50,508 nucleotides of DNA. It comes from a virus. A program made the position numbers and the translations under genes. The notes under the pieces are model-generated. The model saw only the letters and a program-made list of their open reading frames with translations, had not been told where the DNA came from and searched no databases. The stretch is taken from positions 1 through 50,508 of the IMG/VR virus record IMGVR_UViG_3300013117_000343. One strand, given 5' to 3'. This document shows, piece by piece, positions 7,605 to 15,146 of this stretch. Numbering within the stretch: the stretch's first letter is position 1; every line of letters begins with the position of its first letter.

Positions 7605-8455
7605 TTCTTCACCTCCTCTACCTCTTTAAACGGTTCCCATTTTTCCACTTTATACTCCCTCTCAATAACCCGATGGTCCTCCCCATACATGCAGAGTGTC
7701 TTAAAAGGGCATTCAGAGTTGTAACTATAACATTGGTCCTTTCTTTCACACTCATAGAACTCATTCTCTTTCTCACACCAAAGAATATCCCTAATATACC
7801 TCTGAACATTAAGCTTAAACCTCTCCCTGAGTTGGGTAGTCCTGGTCTTAGGGTCTCGGTAGAAGTGTTCCTCAGCCTTCTTGGTCTTCTCAGTTACCCT
7901 CTTAGTTTCCTTCCAGGGTTGAAGAGCATTAACTACGCAGCCAAAGCATTTCTCCCCGAAGTAAGCTTCTGCGCACAGGATATACCCAGTTATTTGGAAG
8001 TCAAGGTCAAACTGTTTGAAGTAGTTGAAGTTAAGGACAGATGCTGTTTTATGCTCAACTATCCAAAGCTCCTTTCCCCATCTAACTGGTAAGTCTATCC
8101 TCCCTGCATAGAGTATATCTCCTATAGGATAAACGAAGCCTATCTCGGGCTTAGCCGCCAGTGTAAAAGGCTCCTTAGCATACACCTTTGCATACCATCT
8201 TAAAAGCTTCTCCCCATTTTCCTGAGTTCTAAGGCTATCACCTTCCCTATCTTTGTAGGTTTCCCTGAAAATCGCAATAGCTTTATCCATGCTATTGGAA
8301 TTATACCACATCTCTAGGGCTTTGTGAATAGCCCCTCCAAATTCTAACGGAGCACTGGTCACCTTAGGGGTTAGGTGCCTAACCATCCTATAATAGTACT
8401 TCTTCCGACATTCGAGAAAAGTACTAAGCATTGTGTAATCCCAGACTCTCTCCAT
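7601..8455 (-). CDS. PD-(D/E)XK nuclease, Cas4/RecB-like, with probable iron-sulfur cluster
   Basis: A 284-residue nuclease. Metal and catalytic residues appear in order: GAIHKALE with His44, GRIDLP with Asp121, EHKT with Glu134 and Lys136, then QITGY. Cys16 near the N-terminus and Cys242, Cys249 and Cys255 near the C-terminus match the four-cysteine iron-sulfur pattern of AddB/Cas4-type nucleases. It probably resects DNA ends for the adjacent Sak4-type recombinase. There are no CRISPR repeats or cas genes here, so Cas4 is a fold label only. The start follows AAAGGAG. Confidence 0.88.
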   Translation of the reverse strand: MERVWDYTMLSTFLECRKKYYYRMVRHLTPKVTSAPLEFGGAIHKALEMWYNSNSMDKAIAIFRETYKDREGDSLRTQENGEKLLRWYAKVYAKEPFTLAAKPEIGFVYPIGDILYAGRIDLPVRWGKELWIVEHKTASVLNFNYFKQFDLDFQITGYILCAEAYFGEKCFGCVVNALQPWKETKRVTEKTKKAEEHFYRDPKTRTTQLRERFKLNVQRYIRDILWCEKENEFYECERKDQCYSYNSECPFKTLCMYGEDHRVIEREYKVEKWEPFKEVEEVKK

Positions 8456-8467
8456 CGCTTCTCCTTT

Positions 8468-8695
8468 CTACATTTTTACTAGTTTAAATACTACGATGTT
8501 CCTTACATCTTTCCTAGCCTTTAGCTTCTTAACTATAGCTAAAGCCTTCTCCTTAGTGTTAGCAAAATATACTGGGTCTGATTCTACTTCGTAGAATATT
8601 GCATACTTTGCTTTTTTAGGGTTACCACGTATTACATCAATGCTCATTTTTGCCCGTGCCCGTGTGTCATTACCCCAATAACCGAAACATGCCAT
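8468..8695 (-). CDS. Hypothetical 75-aa protein
   Basis: Starts MACFGYWGNDTRARAK right after the radical SAM gene, using GGGGTGA as ribosome binding site. The second half (NTKEKALAIVKKLKARKDVRNIVVFKLVKM) alternates strand, helix and strand like a small ferredoxin-like or swapped-hairpin fold. No catalytic motif. It is last in the metabolic cassette before the recombination module. Confidence 0.6.
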   Translation of the reverse strand: MACFGYWGNDTRARAKMSIDVIRGNPKKAKYAIFYEVESDPVYFANTKEKALAIVKKLKARKDVRNIVVFKLVKM

Positions 8696-8696
8696 C

Positions 8697-9548
8697 TCAA
8701 TTCACCCCCTTCCCCTTAATCTCAACTGAACAGTGCCCCCACTCTTGAAACCTATTAAACTTCACCTTTACATCACATGGGTTGCACACCCCATATTCTT
8801 CACATCTTCTAAACCCTCTAATTAACTTAACCTTATCATTTAATATGTGACCCATTGGGTTAATATCATTGTAGAGGTCATGATGACATCTAAAAATAAA
8901 ACCAGAGGGGTTTATCAAGAGCTCAGAAGGCTTACACTTAACAGTTAGTTTTCTAAGTTTAGTGCAAGCATTTTGATATTTGTAAGTGTTCTTCTCCCAA
9001 CCAGTGCTTAAAAACCTTTTAGTTCTAAAGTCTATGCCCCTCTCCTTACACATCCTAATCATAGACCTGTTAGTGTTCATAAACATAATATTATCAAATC
9101 CCCAGATGCCCACCTTATACCCCATCTTTTGAAGGGTGTGAACCTTGCTAACCATCTCAGCTTGATTGGTTTTTTTGTGTAGGCTAAACCTAATACTGGC
9201 ATATTTAGCTCTTCTTTTAAATACGTAAGGGTCAACTCTACTTACGAACTCATCCAGGTTAAACATACCATTAGTTACTAGGTCTAACCCTATCCCCTTA
9301 CGATATAAACCATCTACTATGGTATAAAATTGTGGGTGGATAGTCGGCTCTCCTCCTTGGAGAGTAAGAGGTAGGTCTGCTCTGTTCTGTATGCGAGCCA
9401 AACCATCTATCCACCCCGTAGCTCCTAACTCCTCCGTCTTAACGAGCCTGTCGAACCTATTGATACAGTAGGTGCAAGCCATGTTACACCGAAAAGTTAA
9501 GAAAACTCCTACGTAGTTATAAGTTTTGGGTAGTGTGATTGGTCTCAT
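8697..9548 (-). CDS. Radical SAM enzyme with C-terminal cysteine cluster
   Basis: A 283-residue radical SAM protein. CNMACTYC (Cys21, 25, 28) is the CxxxCxxC loop that binds the [4Fe-4S] cluster and S-adenosylmethionine; LQGGEPTIHP is the GGEP motif and DLVTNG a later barrel strand. Further cysteines in the last 70 residues (RCHHDLY, CEEYGVCNPC, HCSVE) suggest an auxiliary SPASM/twitch-like cluster, as in enzymes modifying peptides, sugars or cofactors. The gene overlaps the E1-beta-like gene by 32 bases. Substrate unknown; the neighbourhood suggests a joint pathway with the thiamine-diphosphate pair. Confidence 0.9.
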   Translation of the reverse strand: MRPITLPKTYNYVGVFLTFRCNMACTYCINRFDRLVKTEELGATGWIDGLARIQNRADLPLTLQGGEPTIHPQFYTIVDGLYRKGIGLDLVTNGMFNLDEFVSRVDPYVFKRRAKYASIRFSLHKKTNQAEMVSKVHTLQKMGYKVGIWGFDNIMFMNTNRSMIRMCKERGIDFRTKRFLSTGWEKNTYKYQNACTKLRKLTVKCKPSELLINPSGFIFRCHHDLYNDINPMGHILNDKVKLIRGFRRCEEYGVCNPCDVKVKFNRFQEWGHCSVEIKGKGVN

Positions 9549-10056
9549 ATAAGTCCTTTTCTTCTATTACCAAAGTTGGTAATGGTGAGATAAACATACT
9601 GTTGTAGAGGCTTTGTATTCTCTCAGGTTTTACTAATCGGACGGTTGTGATGTGGGGCTCAAACACGTTGGTGAAGTCATGGTTGTGTTGAAGACCTACA
9701 TCAAATTTGCCATCCTGGGAACCAATTATCGCTCTGATTAGGATTGGAAGAGTGAATTGCCCACCACTCATCTTCGGCACTAGAGCCATGTGGTTTATAA
9801 TTGCATCGGCGGCTATTAGCATGAAGTCCATTCTTTGGAACACCACTATAGGTTTGTAGCCTTGCATCGCAAGACCTATTGCAGCCCCTGCAATTAAGTT
9901 TTCGCAGATGGGCATCTCTAAGCATTTTTTCGCATTTACTTTGGTCATGGTGCCATATATATCTCCTGCGTTTTTTAACCCTTCTCCGAGGAACACGGTC
10001 TTTGGTTGTTCTCCTAGCCATGTCATCACCTCCGTTAGTTCTTGTTTATAGGTCAT
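9517..10056 (-). CDS. Minimal E1-beta-like (PYR-domain) thiamine-diphosphate subunit
   Basis: A 179-residue protein matching the pyrimidine-binding domain of 2-oxoacid dehydrogenase E1-beta/transketolase proteins: FLGEGLKNAGDIYG, the Glu segment PICENLIAGAAIGLAMQG and SGGQFTLPILIRA. Ordinary E1-beta subunits are about 320 residues and add a C-terminal transketolase domain, which is missing; the protein ends soon after VRLVKP. The E1-alpha-like partner is two small genes upstream. Together they could form one active site for decarboxylation or C2 transfer. No E2 or E3 gene is present, so a classical dehydrogenase complex is unlikely. Ribosome binding site AAAGGAG. Confidence 0.85.
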   Translation of the reverse strand: MTYKQELTEVMTWLGEQPKTVFLGEGLKNAGDIYGTMTKVNAKKCLEMPICENLIAGAAIGLAMQGYKPIVVFQRMDFMLIAADAIINHMALVPKMSGGQFTLPILIRAIIGSQDGKFDVGLQHNHDFTNVFEPHITTVRLVKPERIQSLYNSMFISPLPTLVIEEKDLYETNHTTQNL

Positions 10057-10199
10057 ATTATCTCCTTTATTTTCTCTTTTTTATATTCATAGCCGCACAA
10101 AGGGCATTTTTCGTGTTGAATGCCAAACTCTGCATGGCAGTTACCACATGTTACTTCAACTTTTACAATCCCTAATCTAATTAGGTCTTTAAGTTTCAT
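10053..10199 (-). CDS. Zinc-ribbon protein, 48 aa
   Basis: Begins MKLKDLIRLG and contains CGNCHAEFG and CPLCGYEY, a four-cysteine zinc ribbon, with a Lys-rich tail. Its TGA overlaps the ATG of the E1-beta-like gene (ATGA), indicating coupled translation. No clear ribosome binding site of its own. It may be an adaptor of the neighbouring enzyme pair. Confidence 0.65.
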   Translation of the reverse strand: MKLKDLIRLGIVKVEVTCGNCHAEFGIQHEKCPLCGYEYKKEKIKEII

Positions 10200-10350
10200 T
10201 AGTTTGTTTTTGCCTTATGCTGTCAAGCACCTCCCATGTAGTGGGTTTATCAAGCCGCTTTAGAAATCGTATTTACCTTTCCAAAGGATAAAACCCTTGG
10301 TGCCATAGAAATAACAATTTCCATAAGAAACCATATTCCTTTACTTTCAT
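10189..10350 (-). pseudogene. Small gene split by one in-frame TAA
   Basis: From ATG 10350, behind AAAGGAGG, the frame encodes 25 residues beginning MKVKEYGFLW and ending FYPLER, meets TAA at 10273-10275, then stays open for 26 more codons (RFLKRLDKPTTWEVLDS and on) to TAA at 10189-10191. Both halves look protein-like and share one frame, so this is either a nonsense-broken gene or a 25-residue peptide. Other genes here end normally with TAA, so reassignment of that codon is unlikely. Confidence 0.4.
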
Positions 10351-10377
10351 AACTACCTCCTTTTTCTAACTACAATT

Positions 10378-10572
10378 TTAACACCCCATCCCTTCTACTG
10401 TTGCCTGTTTTATTATATCTTCTTGGGGGACACTTACATAGTGATGTTTACAAATCCAGACCTTCTTCCCATTGTGTTCTACCACCTGAAAATCTTTGGT
10501 AATGGGTTTCTTGCAGATAGGGCACTGACCCTTATCTACTCTACTAGATACAATGTTATTACATTGAGACAT
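10378..10572 (-). CDS. Small zinc-binding protein, 64 aa
   Basis: Contains GQCPICKKPI followed by WICKHHYV, a C-x2-C / C-x2-H zinc site. The ATG at 10572 is chosen because GGGGGTAGGTG precedes it; a GTG two codons earlier is possible. It overlaps the end of the E1-alpha-like gene and lies between the alpha and beta halves. Function unknown. Confidence 0.6.
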   Translation of the reverse strand: MSQCNNIVSSRVDKGQCPICKKPITKDFQVVEHNGKKVWICKHHYVSVPQEDIIKQATVEGMGC

Positions 10573-11197
10573 GTGCACCTACCCCCACGTGAGGCCACCT
10601 TCTCACATAGTTATACCTTATTATATTCCTCGCAACCATTGGTGTAAAGTTATGCCATCTCTCTTCTTTGGTGCTCTCCACCGCAAGGTCATTATCCTCT
10701 ATTATGAAGGTGAGAGGTAGACTGCGGGAGTTGCCAAACCTCACTGCCTCCATAAAATGCCCAGTGTCTTCTCCACCATCTCCCACGAAGCACCAGACAT
10801 GACCTTTAGACCTCTTCTTTTTTAATCCAAGGGCTAGACCTACAGCAATAGCACACCCTCCACCCACTATCGCTGAGGTTAGGAAGTTAATTGACTTATC
10901 GTAGATGTGCATGCTCCTTCCCTCTCCTTTGCAGATGCCACTCTTCCTACCTAAGATTTCATCATGGAGCTTTTGGGCATCTCCTCCTTTTAAGAGATAG
11001 TGGTAATGGTTTCTATGAGAACTAACTACCCAATCTTTAGGTTTAATTGAACTAAAGAGTGAGATTAGCTGCTCCTCATTTCCTCCTGATAAGTGGATGG
11101 GGCAGGAAATCTTACCTTGTTTAAATAAAGTCTTAATGTTCTCCTCAAACCCTATGAGCTCTTCCTTTGTCCATCTCTTATTAGGTATACTCTTCAT
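10559..11197 (-). CDS. Minimal E1-alpha-like (PP-domain) thiamine-diphosphate subunit
   Basis: A 212-residue protein aligned by motif with E1-alpha subunits of 2-oxoacid dehydrogenases: SSHRNHYHYLLKGGD, ILGRKSGICKGEGRSMH, a Gly-Ala helix GGGCAIAVGLALGL, and the metal/thiamine-diphosphate loop GDGGEDTGHFMEAVRF reaching the metal-ligand Asn in EDNDLAVES. Typical E1-alpha chains run 320-400 residues; this one stops shortly after the cofactor loop. With the E1-beta-like partner it forms a stripped-down TPP enzyme. The ATG overlaps the TGA of the upstream membrane-peptide gene. Capsule and lipopolysaccharide loci also carry E1-like pairs, a hint rather than proof of role. Confidence 0.87.
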   Translation of the reverse strand: MKSIPNKRWTKEELIGFEENIKTLFKQGKISCPIHLSGGNEEQLISLFSSIKPKDWVVSSHRNHYHYLLKGGDAQKLHDEILGRKSGICKGEGRSMHIYDKSINFLTSAIVGGGCAIAVGLALGLKKKRSKGHVWCFVGDGGEDTGHFMEAVRFGNSRSLPLTFIIEDNDLAVESTKEERWHNFTPMVARNIIRYNYVRRWPHVGVGAHVSM

Positions 11198-11409
11198 CTT
11201 AATATCTTTGATACCTCCATCATCGCCTCTATTTTACCGTTTATGAGCAATGGGTGATAAATACCCTGTTGACTTTTAATTACATCAAGGTATTTATTCA
11301 TGCTCTTTAATATCCTTATGCTCTCCCTTATCTTACCTATTTCAAACCAGACCTTCGCTGTTATTATAAGACATAAAATGTGGAATAAAGTAACTATCAA
11401 AGTCCCCAT
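11194..11409 (-). CDS. Single-pass membrane protein, 71 aa
   Basis: An N-terminal membrane helix (about residues 3-22, LIVTLFHILCLIITAKVW) is followed by a charged helical tail (EIGKIRESIRILKSMNKYLD). It overlaps the B12-type radical SAM gene by 13 bases and the E1-alpha-like gene by 4. It could tether the cassette to the membrane; inference only. Confidence 0.6.
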   Translation of the reverse strand: MGTLIVTLFHILCLIITAKVWFEIGKIRESIRILKSMNKYLDVIKSQQGIYHPLLINGKIEAMMEVSKILR

Positions 11410-12755
11410 ACTCTCCTCCTTGTCTCTAATCTAATCCGATTTAGCTCTTCCAGGGAAACTCCCATCATCCCTGCTATCTTTTTAGCCTTAAGAGTTGAGC
11501 TAAAGTTAATCCTATCCCACTCATAGGCTCTAATCATAGTTATCTCCTTAGAGGTGAACTCTGAGGTCTCTATTTGACCCTCTCTCCAGCTATCTCCCTC
11601 TTTTAGGCACTTCCCTTTGACGCACATGTCCCACAGGCGAGTATGTTTAAGAGGGGTGGCTGTAAAGACCTTAGTATAATCGGCGTCTATATACTCGGCT
11701 ACTTTAAGGGTCTTTCTAATCTCAGTCCAGGTCTCCCCTGGGAAACCTATGATGAAATTAGCCGCCACAAAGATACCATACTCTTTAGCATCTTGTATAA
11801 CACATTTGGCGTCTTCTAAGTCTATCCTTTTACCTATGATTTCCCTTTGAACTCTCCTGCTTCCACTCTCAATGGCTACATCGATATACTTACAGCCGCT
11901 CTTAGCCATAAGTCCAATCATCTCATCATCCATTTTGATTACTGAGGTAGCTATCATAGACCAAGGCATAGTGAGACCTCTCCTAATCATCTCTTGGAAA
12001 AGACTCTTAGCCCTCTTCTCATTATATAGTAGGTTATCGTCGTCAAAAATAAGAGACTTAATCTTATAATCCTTCTTAAGCCAGCTAATCTCTTCAATAA
12101 CATTTTCTACACTCCTTCCTCTCCAGCGTTTGCCCATTATCTCCTCTACTTGACAGAAACAACACCCATACGGACAGCCCCTAGACGTTATAATGCGTCC
12201 ATAAGGATACGAACACGGAGCGTCTACACTTTTCCGTATGGGTGGTTTATTTATATATGATTTTAAATCAATTAAGTCGTATGCGGGTAGGGGGAGTTCA
12301 TTTAACTTTTGGATTGGGAGGGCTTGGTGAATACCATGCCAACTATAGCCAAGGGTTATTTGGTTCATTAGGTATTCTCCCTCTCCCTTGACTATTATAT
12401 CTATCTCTGGAGCTTTTATTAAGATGTCAGCGTTCATACTGGGAGATACTCCTCCAACTACTACTTGTATTTTTTTAGATACAGCTTTAACTGCTTTGGC
12501 GGCTCTAAGAGTGGCTCCAAGTTGAGAGTCTATCATAGTAGTTATACCTACCATGTCTGGTTTCTCTTTCTCTACACGTTTTGCAAATACTGATGTTTCT
12601 AAGTCCTCTTTATAAGCATCTATTATATTTACCATAGTCCCATTCTTTCTAACTTTGGCGGCAAGGAGGCATAGATTGTAAGGTATGTAATCCCAGAGGA
12701 AATCCTTGTTTGTCTCACTCCATCTAAAGTTGGGGACTACAAGGGTTAGGTTCAC
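11397..12755 (-). CDS. Radical SAM enzyme with cobalamin-binding-like N-terminal domain
   Basis: A 452-residue protein of the B12-binding radical SAM class. Residues 1-140 form the Rossmann-like domain (MVGITTMIDSQLG, VVVGGVSPSMNADILI, IIVKGEGEYL); the classical DxHxxG histidine is not seen, so cobalamin binding is uncertain. Cys194, Cys198 and Cys201 (CPYGCCFC) form the cluster loop, followed by LIFDDDNLLYN and IDVAIESGS, usual for this class. Members methylate, cyclise or rearrange unactivated carbons in lipids, antibiotics and cofactors. GTG start. Context: between a 181-aa unknown and the E1-like genes. Confidence 0.9.
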   Translation of the reverse strand: MNLTLVVPNFRWSETNKDFLWDYIPYNLCLLAAKVRKNGTMVNIIDAYKEDLETSVFAKRVEKEKPDMVGITTMIDSQLGATLRAAKAVKAVSKKIQVVVGGVSPSMNADILIKAPEIDIIVKGEGEYLMNQITLGYSWHGIHQALPIQKLNELPLPAYDLIDLKSYINKPPIRKSVDAPCSYPYGRIITSRGCPYGCCFCQVEEIMGKRWRGRSVENVIEEISWLKKDYKIKSLIFDDDNLLYNEKRAKSLFQEMIRRGLTMPWSMIATSVIKMDDEMIGLMAKSGCKYIDVAIESGSRRVQREIIGKRIDLEDAKCVIQDAKEYGIFVAANFIIGFPGETWTEIRKTLKVAEYIDADYTKVFTATPLKHTRLWDMCVKGKCLKEGDSWREGQIETSEFTSKEITMIRAYEWDRINFSSTLKAKKIAGMMGVSLEELNRIRLETRRRVWGL

Positions 12756-13297
12756 AAGTCCTCCCTATTATCCCTCATCATGTTTAATGTCTCTTTGTTA
12801 AGTATCCTAAATGAGTGTAATTGCCTTCTAAACTCAAACTCTACCATCTCCTCCTCATAGAATACATACTCTATTACGGCCTTTCTGCCTGCTATTGAGA
12901 TAGGTAGACATACTCTTATATGACGAGAATGATTATGTATTGTCATTTCTTCTGGGTAATACTTAATAAAGTTAAATATCCTGCCCCTGATATAATTAGC
13001 AAGCCTTGTCCTAATCTTCTTCTGGCTCCATTTGTAATTAAGGCGTTCTTGTAACCAATTTCCTATAGCGTGTATTTCTTCTCTCCTTTTAGGAGCATTC
13101 TTAATAAACCTGTGTATAGTATTGTTAATCCTCCTATCAGGATTGTTTTGGGACACCAGCTGGGGTCTTAATCCCGTGGTGAGTGGAAGTGTCATTATAA
13201 GTAACATTAAACATACCCTATCCATATCCACAGTCAGGTTCCCCCTCACTATCCTCAACTGCCCACTCACATATGTGTGGAATTTGACTCTCACCAC
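12752..13297 (-). CDS. Hypothetical 181-aa protein
   Basis: No family recognised. From the GTG at 13297 the first residues are beta-like, then a hydrophobic segment (MDRVCLMLLIMTLPLTTG) that could be a signal or membrane helix if translation starts at ATG 13225. The rest is basic and helical (KRREEIHAIGNWLQERLNYKW) with a beta-rich end. The start is uncertain: neither candidate has a clear ribosome binding site. A 27-codon frame from ATG 13302 (MSGESQIPHICEWAVEDSEG) ends over ATG 13225, so coupled initiation there is possible. It overlaps the next gene by 4 bases. Confidence 0.5.
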   Translation of the reverse strand: MVRVKFHTYVSGQLRIVRGNLTVDMDRVCLMLLIMTLPLTTGLRPQLVSQNNPDRRINNTIHRFIKNAPKRREEIHAIGNWLQERLNYKWSQKKIRTRLANYIRGRIFNFIKYYPEEMTIHNHSRHIRVCLPISIAGRKAVIEYVFYEEEMVEFEFRRQLHSFRILNKETLNMMRDNREDL

Positions 13298-13326
13298 TCA
13301 TAATACACTTTGTGAAAGGGCAAAGT

Positions 13327-13704
13327 TTACTGCGACTGATGCCTAATTTTAACCTCTCTAAACCCCTTCTTAGTAGTCCTGTTAATCTCATTTTTATACT
13401 CCACTCTCTTCCTGTTAAGGTTTCTAATAGCTATTGCCCTTCTCCCTATCTCAGAGAGAGTAAACTTCTTCTCGCCGCCTTTCCTAATTTCATTCTCCAG
13501 GTTCCAAATGTCTATATTTGCCATAGTAAGTCTAATAGTTGCTGTTATTAAGTGAGAATTTATTCCTGAAGCATTGAGTCCCTTGATTATACTTTGGTAT
13601 TCAGGATATGCTGCTTCCTCACCAAAATATATTTTACGAATGAGAATTGAAAGCTTGTCTATTACATCACCAAGAGAGTATTGAGGTAGTTTAGACTTTT
13701 TCAC
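13327..13704 (-). CDS. DUF6165-like small protein
   Basis: A 125-residue protein. SLGDVIDKLSILIRKIYFG, MANIDIWNLENEIRKG and IGRRAIAIRNLNRKRVEYK resemble the short helical DUF6165 family (pattern DKLSILEIK, LWxIEDxIR, TNDxRAxxKxxIN), found near glycosyltransferase and lipopolysaccharide genes. The function of that family is unknown. Starts at GTG 13704 behind AAGGA. Its presence next to radical SAM and E1-like genes strengthens a link of the cassette with sugar or envelope chemistry. Family assignment is from memory of the pattern only. Confidence 0.55.
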   Translation of the reverse strand: MKKSKLPQYSLGDVIDKLSILIRKIYFGEEAAYPEYQSIIKGLNASGINSHLITATIRLTMANIDIWNLENEIRKGGEKKFTLSEIGRRAIAIRNLNRKRVEYKNEINRTTKKGFREVKIRHQSQ

Positions 13705-13895
13705 AATTTTTATCCTTTCTATGAATTGTCATGTGCTCACTAAATGTGACAACTGCACTACTACCGCAGTATACGTATTTTGTTATTTGACAGTATACTC
13801 TGTTTATATGCCTTTTTTTATGGGTGTATTCAACGTATGGTCTACCATTTTTATATTTTACTTTGTTAATATTTATAGGTGTTCCATTATAACTC
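13691..13895 (-). other. Open frame without a standard start, cysteine/histidine rich
   Basis: Just after the TGA at 13896-13898 a frame of 67 codons stays open to TAA at 13691-13693, with protein-like content (INKVKYKNGRPYVEYTHKKR, then YCQITKYVYC and SEHMTIHRKDKNC, a possible zinc finger). It contains no ATG until late, and the preceding CxxC gene ends in another frame at 13887. It could be the second half of that gene joined by a frameshift, a decayed gene, or use a rare start codon. Confidence 0.35.
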
Positions 13896-14090
13896 CATAA
13901 CTTTCAATAATATACTAAAACATCTCTTGCAAACGTGCATCTTCTTAACAAATTCTATTCTATTAGGGGGAGATAATAGAATACCTCCAAACTCTTCAAG
14001 TCTTTCTTTACAAAAATAGCAGATAGGTTTTATGCCTATTCCCTCTTTTCTCCTTCTTCTCCTAGCATCGCTATACTTATGCTTCCCCAT
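13887..14090 (-). CDS. Small zinc-binding basic protein, 67 aa
   Basis: Starts MGKHKYSDARRRRRKEG at ATG 14090, behind GGGAGGA. Two cysteine pairs, CYFCKERL and CKRCFSI, are spaced as in an HNH-like or zinc-ribbon fold, but no catalytic His-Asn is visible in this frame. The following startless frame also carries Cys and His residues, so the intact ancestral protein may have been longer. Confidence 0.6.
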   Translation of the reverse strand: MGKHKYSDARRRRRKEGIGIKPICYFCKERLEEFGGILLSPPNRIEFVKKMHVCKRCFSILLKVMEL

Positions 14091-14154
14091 AAATCCTCCC
14101 ATCATTTATCATCTTACACACTTCCATTAGGTCTTTGTCTACTTTCTCTCTCAT
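14077..14154 (-). CDS. Micro-protein, 25 aa
   Basis: Begins MREKVDKDLMEV, helical and charged. Its ATG overlaps the end of a copy of the dispersed palindrome and its 3' end overlaps the next start, the arrangement seen at 26751-26772. No ribosome binding site; the palindrome might act in initiation. Reality uncertain. Confidence 0.4.
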   Translation of the reverse strand: MREKVDKDLMEVCKMINDGRIYGEA

Positions 14155-14175
14155 AATTTCAATTTTTGAACTTAC
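14153..14175 (-). promoter_or_regulatory. Dispersed 23-bp palindrome, copy 2
   Basis: Read leftward, GTAAGTTCAA, 3 nt, TTGAAATTAT. It begins at the stop codon of the 31-aa membrane peptide gene and ends at the ATG of the 25-aa gene, so it fills the whole junction. Confidence 0.75.
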
Positions 14176-14270
14176 TACTTCCAAAGTAATGCACACACCA
14201 CATAAGCAATCCCATTAACTATTAGTGTTATCCCTATCAGCATCATCGTTGGGTTTTTAACCTCTATCAT
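14175..14270 (-). CDS. Membrane micro-protein, 31 aa
   Basis: Begins MIEVKNPTMM followed by one membrane helix (LIGITLIVNGIAYVVCALLW). The ATG overlaps the upstream TGA (ATGA) and AAAAGGAGG lies upstream. Function unknown. Confidence 0.6.
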   Translation of the reverse strand: MIEVKNPTMMLIGITLIVNGIAYVVCALLWK

Positions 14271-14365
14271 TGTTTGCCCCCGCCTCCTTTTCCTTCTGCC
14301 ATTAAATTATCCATTATTCTTAACATTTCCTTTTCACTTACAACATCCCCTAATTTATATGTCAT
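14267..14365 (-). CDS. Micro-protein, 32 aa
   Basis: Begins MTYKLGDVVSEKEML, helical, with a Gly-rich end. GAAGGAGAGG precedes the ATG, and its stop is coupled to the next membrane peptide. Function unknown. Confidence 0.55.
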   Translation of the reverse strand: MTYKLGDVVSEKEMLRIMDNLMAEGKGGGGKQ

Positions 14366-14395
14366 ATTAGTCCTCTCCTTCCCCTAAATCTTCTT

Positions 14396-15079
14396 TTACC
14401 CTTCATTCTCTTTTATTACATCCTCGATTTTTAAATCATCACCCCATTGGGATATATAAAATAAATCTTTACAATCTTTCACCATGCCAAAAACTATCGG
14501 GTCGGGAACATTTTGCACATGTGCAACAACAAACTCCGAAAAACAATCTAATTTTTTTGCTTTAACTACATTGTCCAGCACATATTCAGGGGGTGTTGTG
14601 TCCCATTCTCTTAATGGTGTTAACTTTACCTCCTTTTGCTTGTTAACCCTTTCGGATACTTTACCACCATAATGCAATAAACAGATAAAGCCAGCTAGGC
14701 AGACTCCAGAAATAATGGACGGCCACAATAAGACATTGTTTTCTTTGACCAAGTAAGACAAGCTAGTAATTGACACAAATAAACTTAATAAAGCACCCAA
14801 AAAAGTTAGGTTAGCTAATAGCTGTAGTCTCTTACGGTTGTTTAAACTTTTCTCAAAATCGTCCAAATTTTTAGGTGTTACATATTTATAATGTTCATAT
14901 GCTACTGCTCTTCCCTTTGATACAACAACCTTAGATTTAATGCATTCTAACACTTTAACTAGCCCACACATTTCCAGCTTCGCTAAATAATCTTCAATGT
15001 GTGGATTAAGCTCAACTGCTTCTCTTTTTTTAGCTTTCTCAGCTAACTTAAGTAATGCCCATTTGTCTCCCATTTTCAT
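14396..15079 (-). CDS. Two-pass membrane protein, 227 aa
   Basis: Residues 1-80 are cytoplasmic-like and basic, two hydrophobic helices follow (about 87-108 and 116-137), and a soluble C-terminal domain of ~80 residues ends acidic. The N-terminal part (HIEDYLAKLEMCGLVKVLEC) resembles a winged helix, so a membrane-bound sensor or regulator is conceivable. Starts behind AAGGAGGAGAG. No family recognised. Confidence 0.65.
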   Translation of the reverse strand: MKMGDKWALLKLAEKAKKREAVELNPHIEDYLAKLEMCGLVKVLECIKSKVVVSKGRAVAYEHYKYVTPKNLDDFEKSLNNRKRLQLLANLTFLGALLSLFVSITSLSYLVKENNVLLWPSIISGVCLAGFICLLHYGGKVSERVNKQKEVKLTPLREWDTTPPEYVLDNVVKAKKLDCFSEFVVAHVQNVPDPIVFGMVKDCKDLFYISQWGDDLKIEDVIKENEG

Positions 15080-15146
15080 CTCTCCTCCTTATCTATTAAC
15101 CCCTCCTCAATATCACAGGTTCTTTAACTAAACATTCATTACAAAA

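Noticed and set aside
7601-8455. Cas4-like gene as evidence of a CRISPR system
   Set aside because: No repeat-spacer array or other cas gene is visible; Cas4-like nucleases are common in phage recombination modules.
10273-10275. TAA reassigned to a sense codon
   Set aside because: Most genes end cleanly at TAA with tightly coupled downstream starts; one internal TAA does not support recoding.
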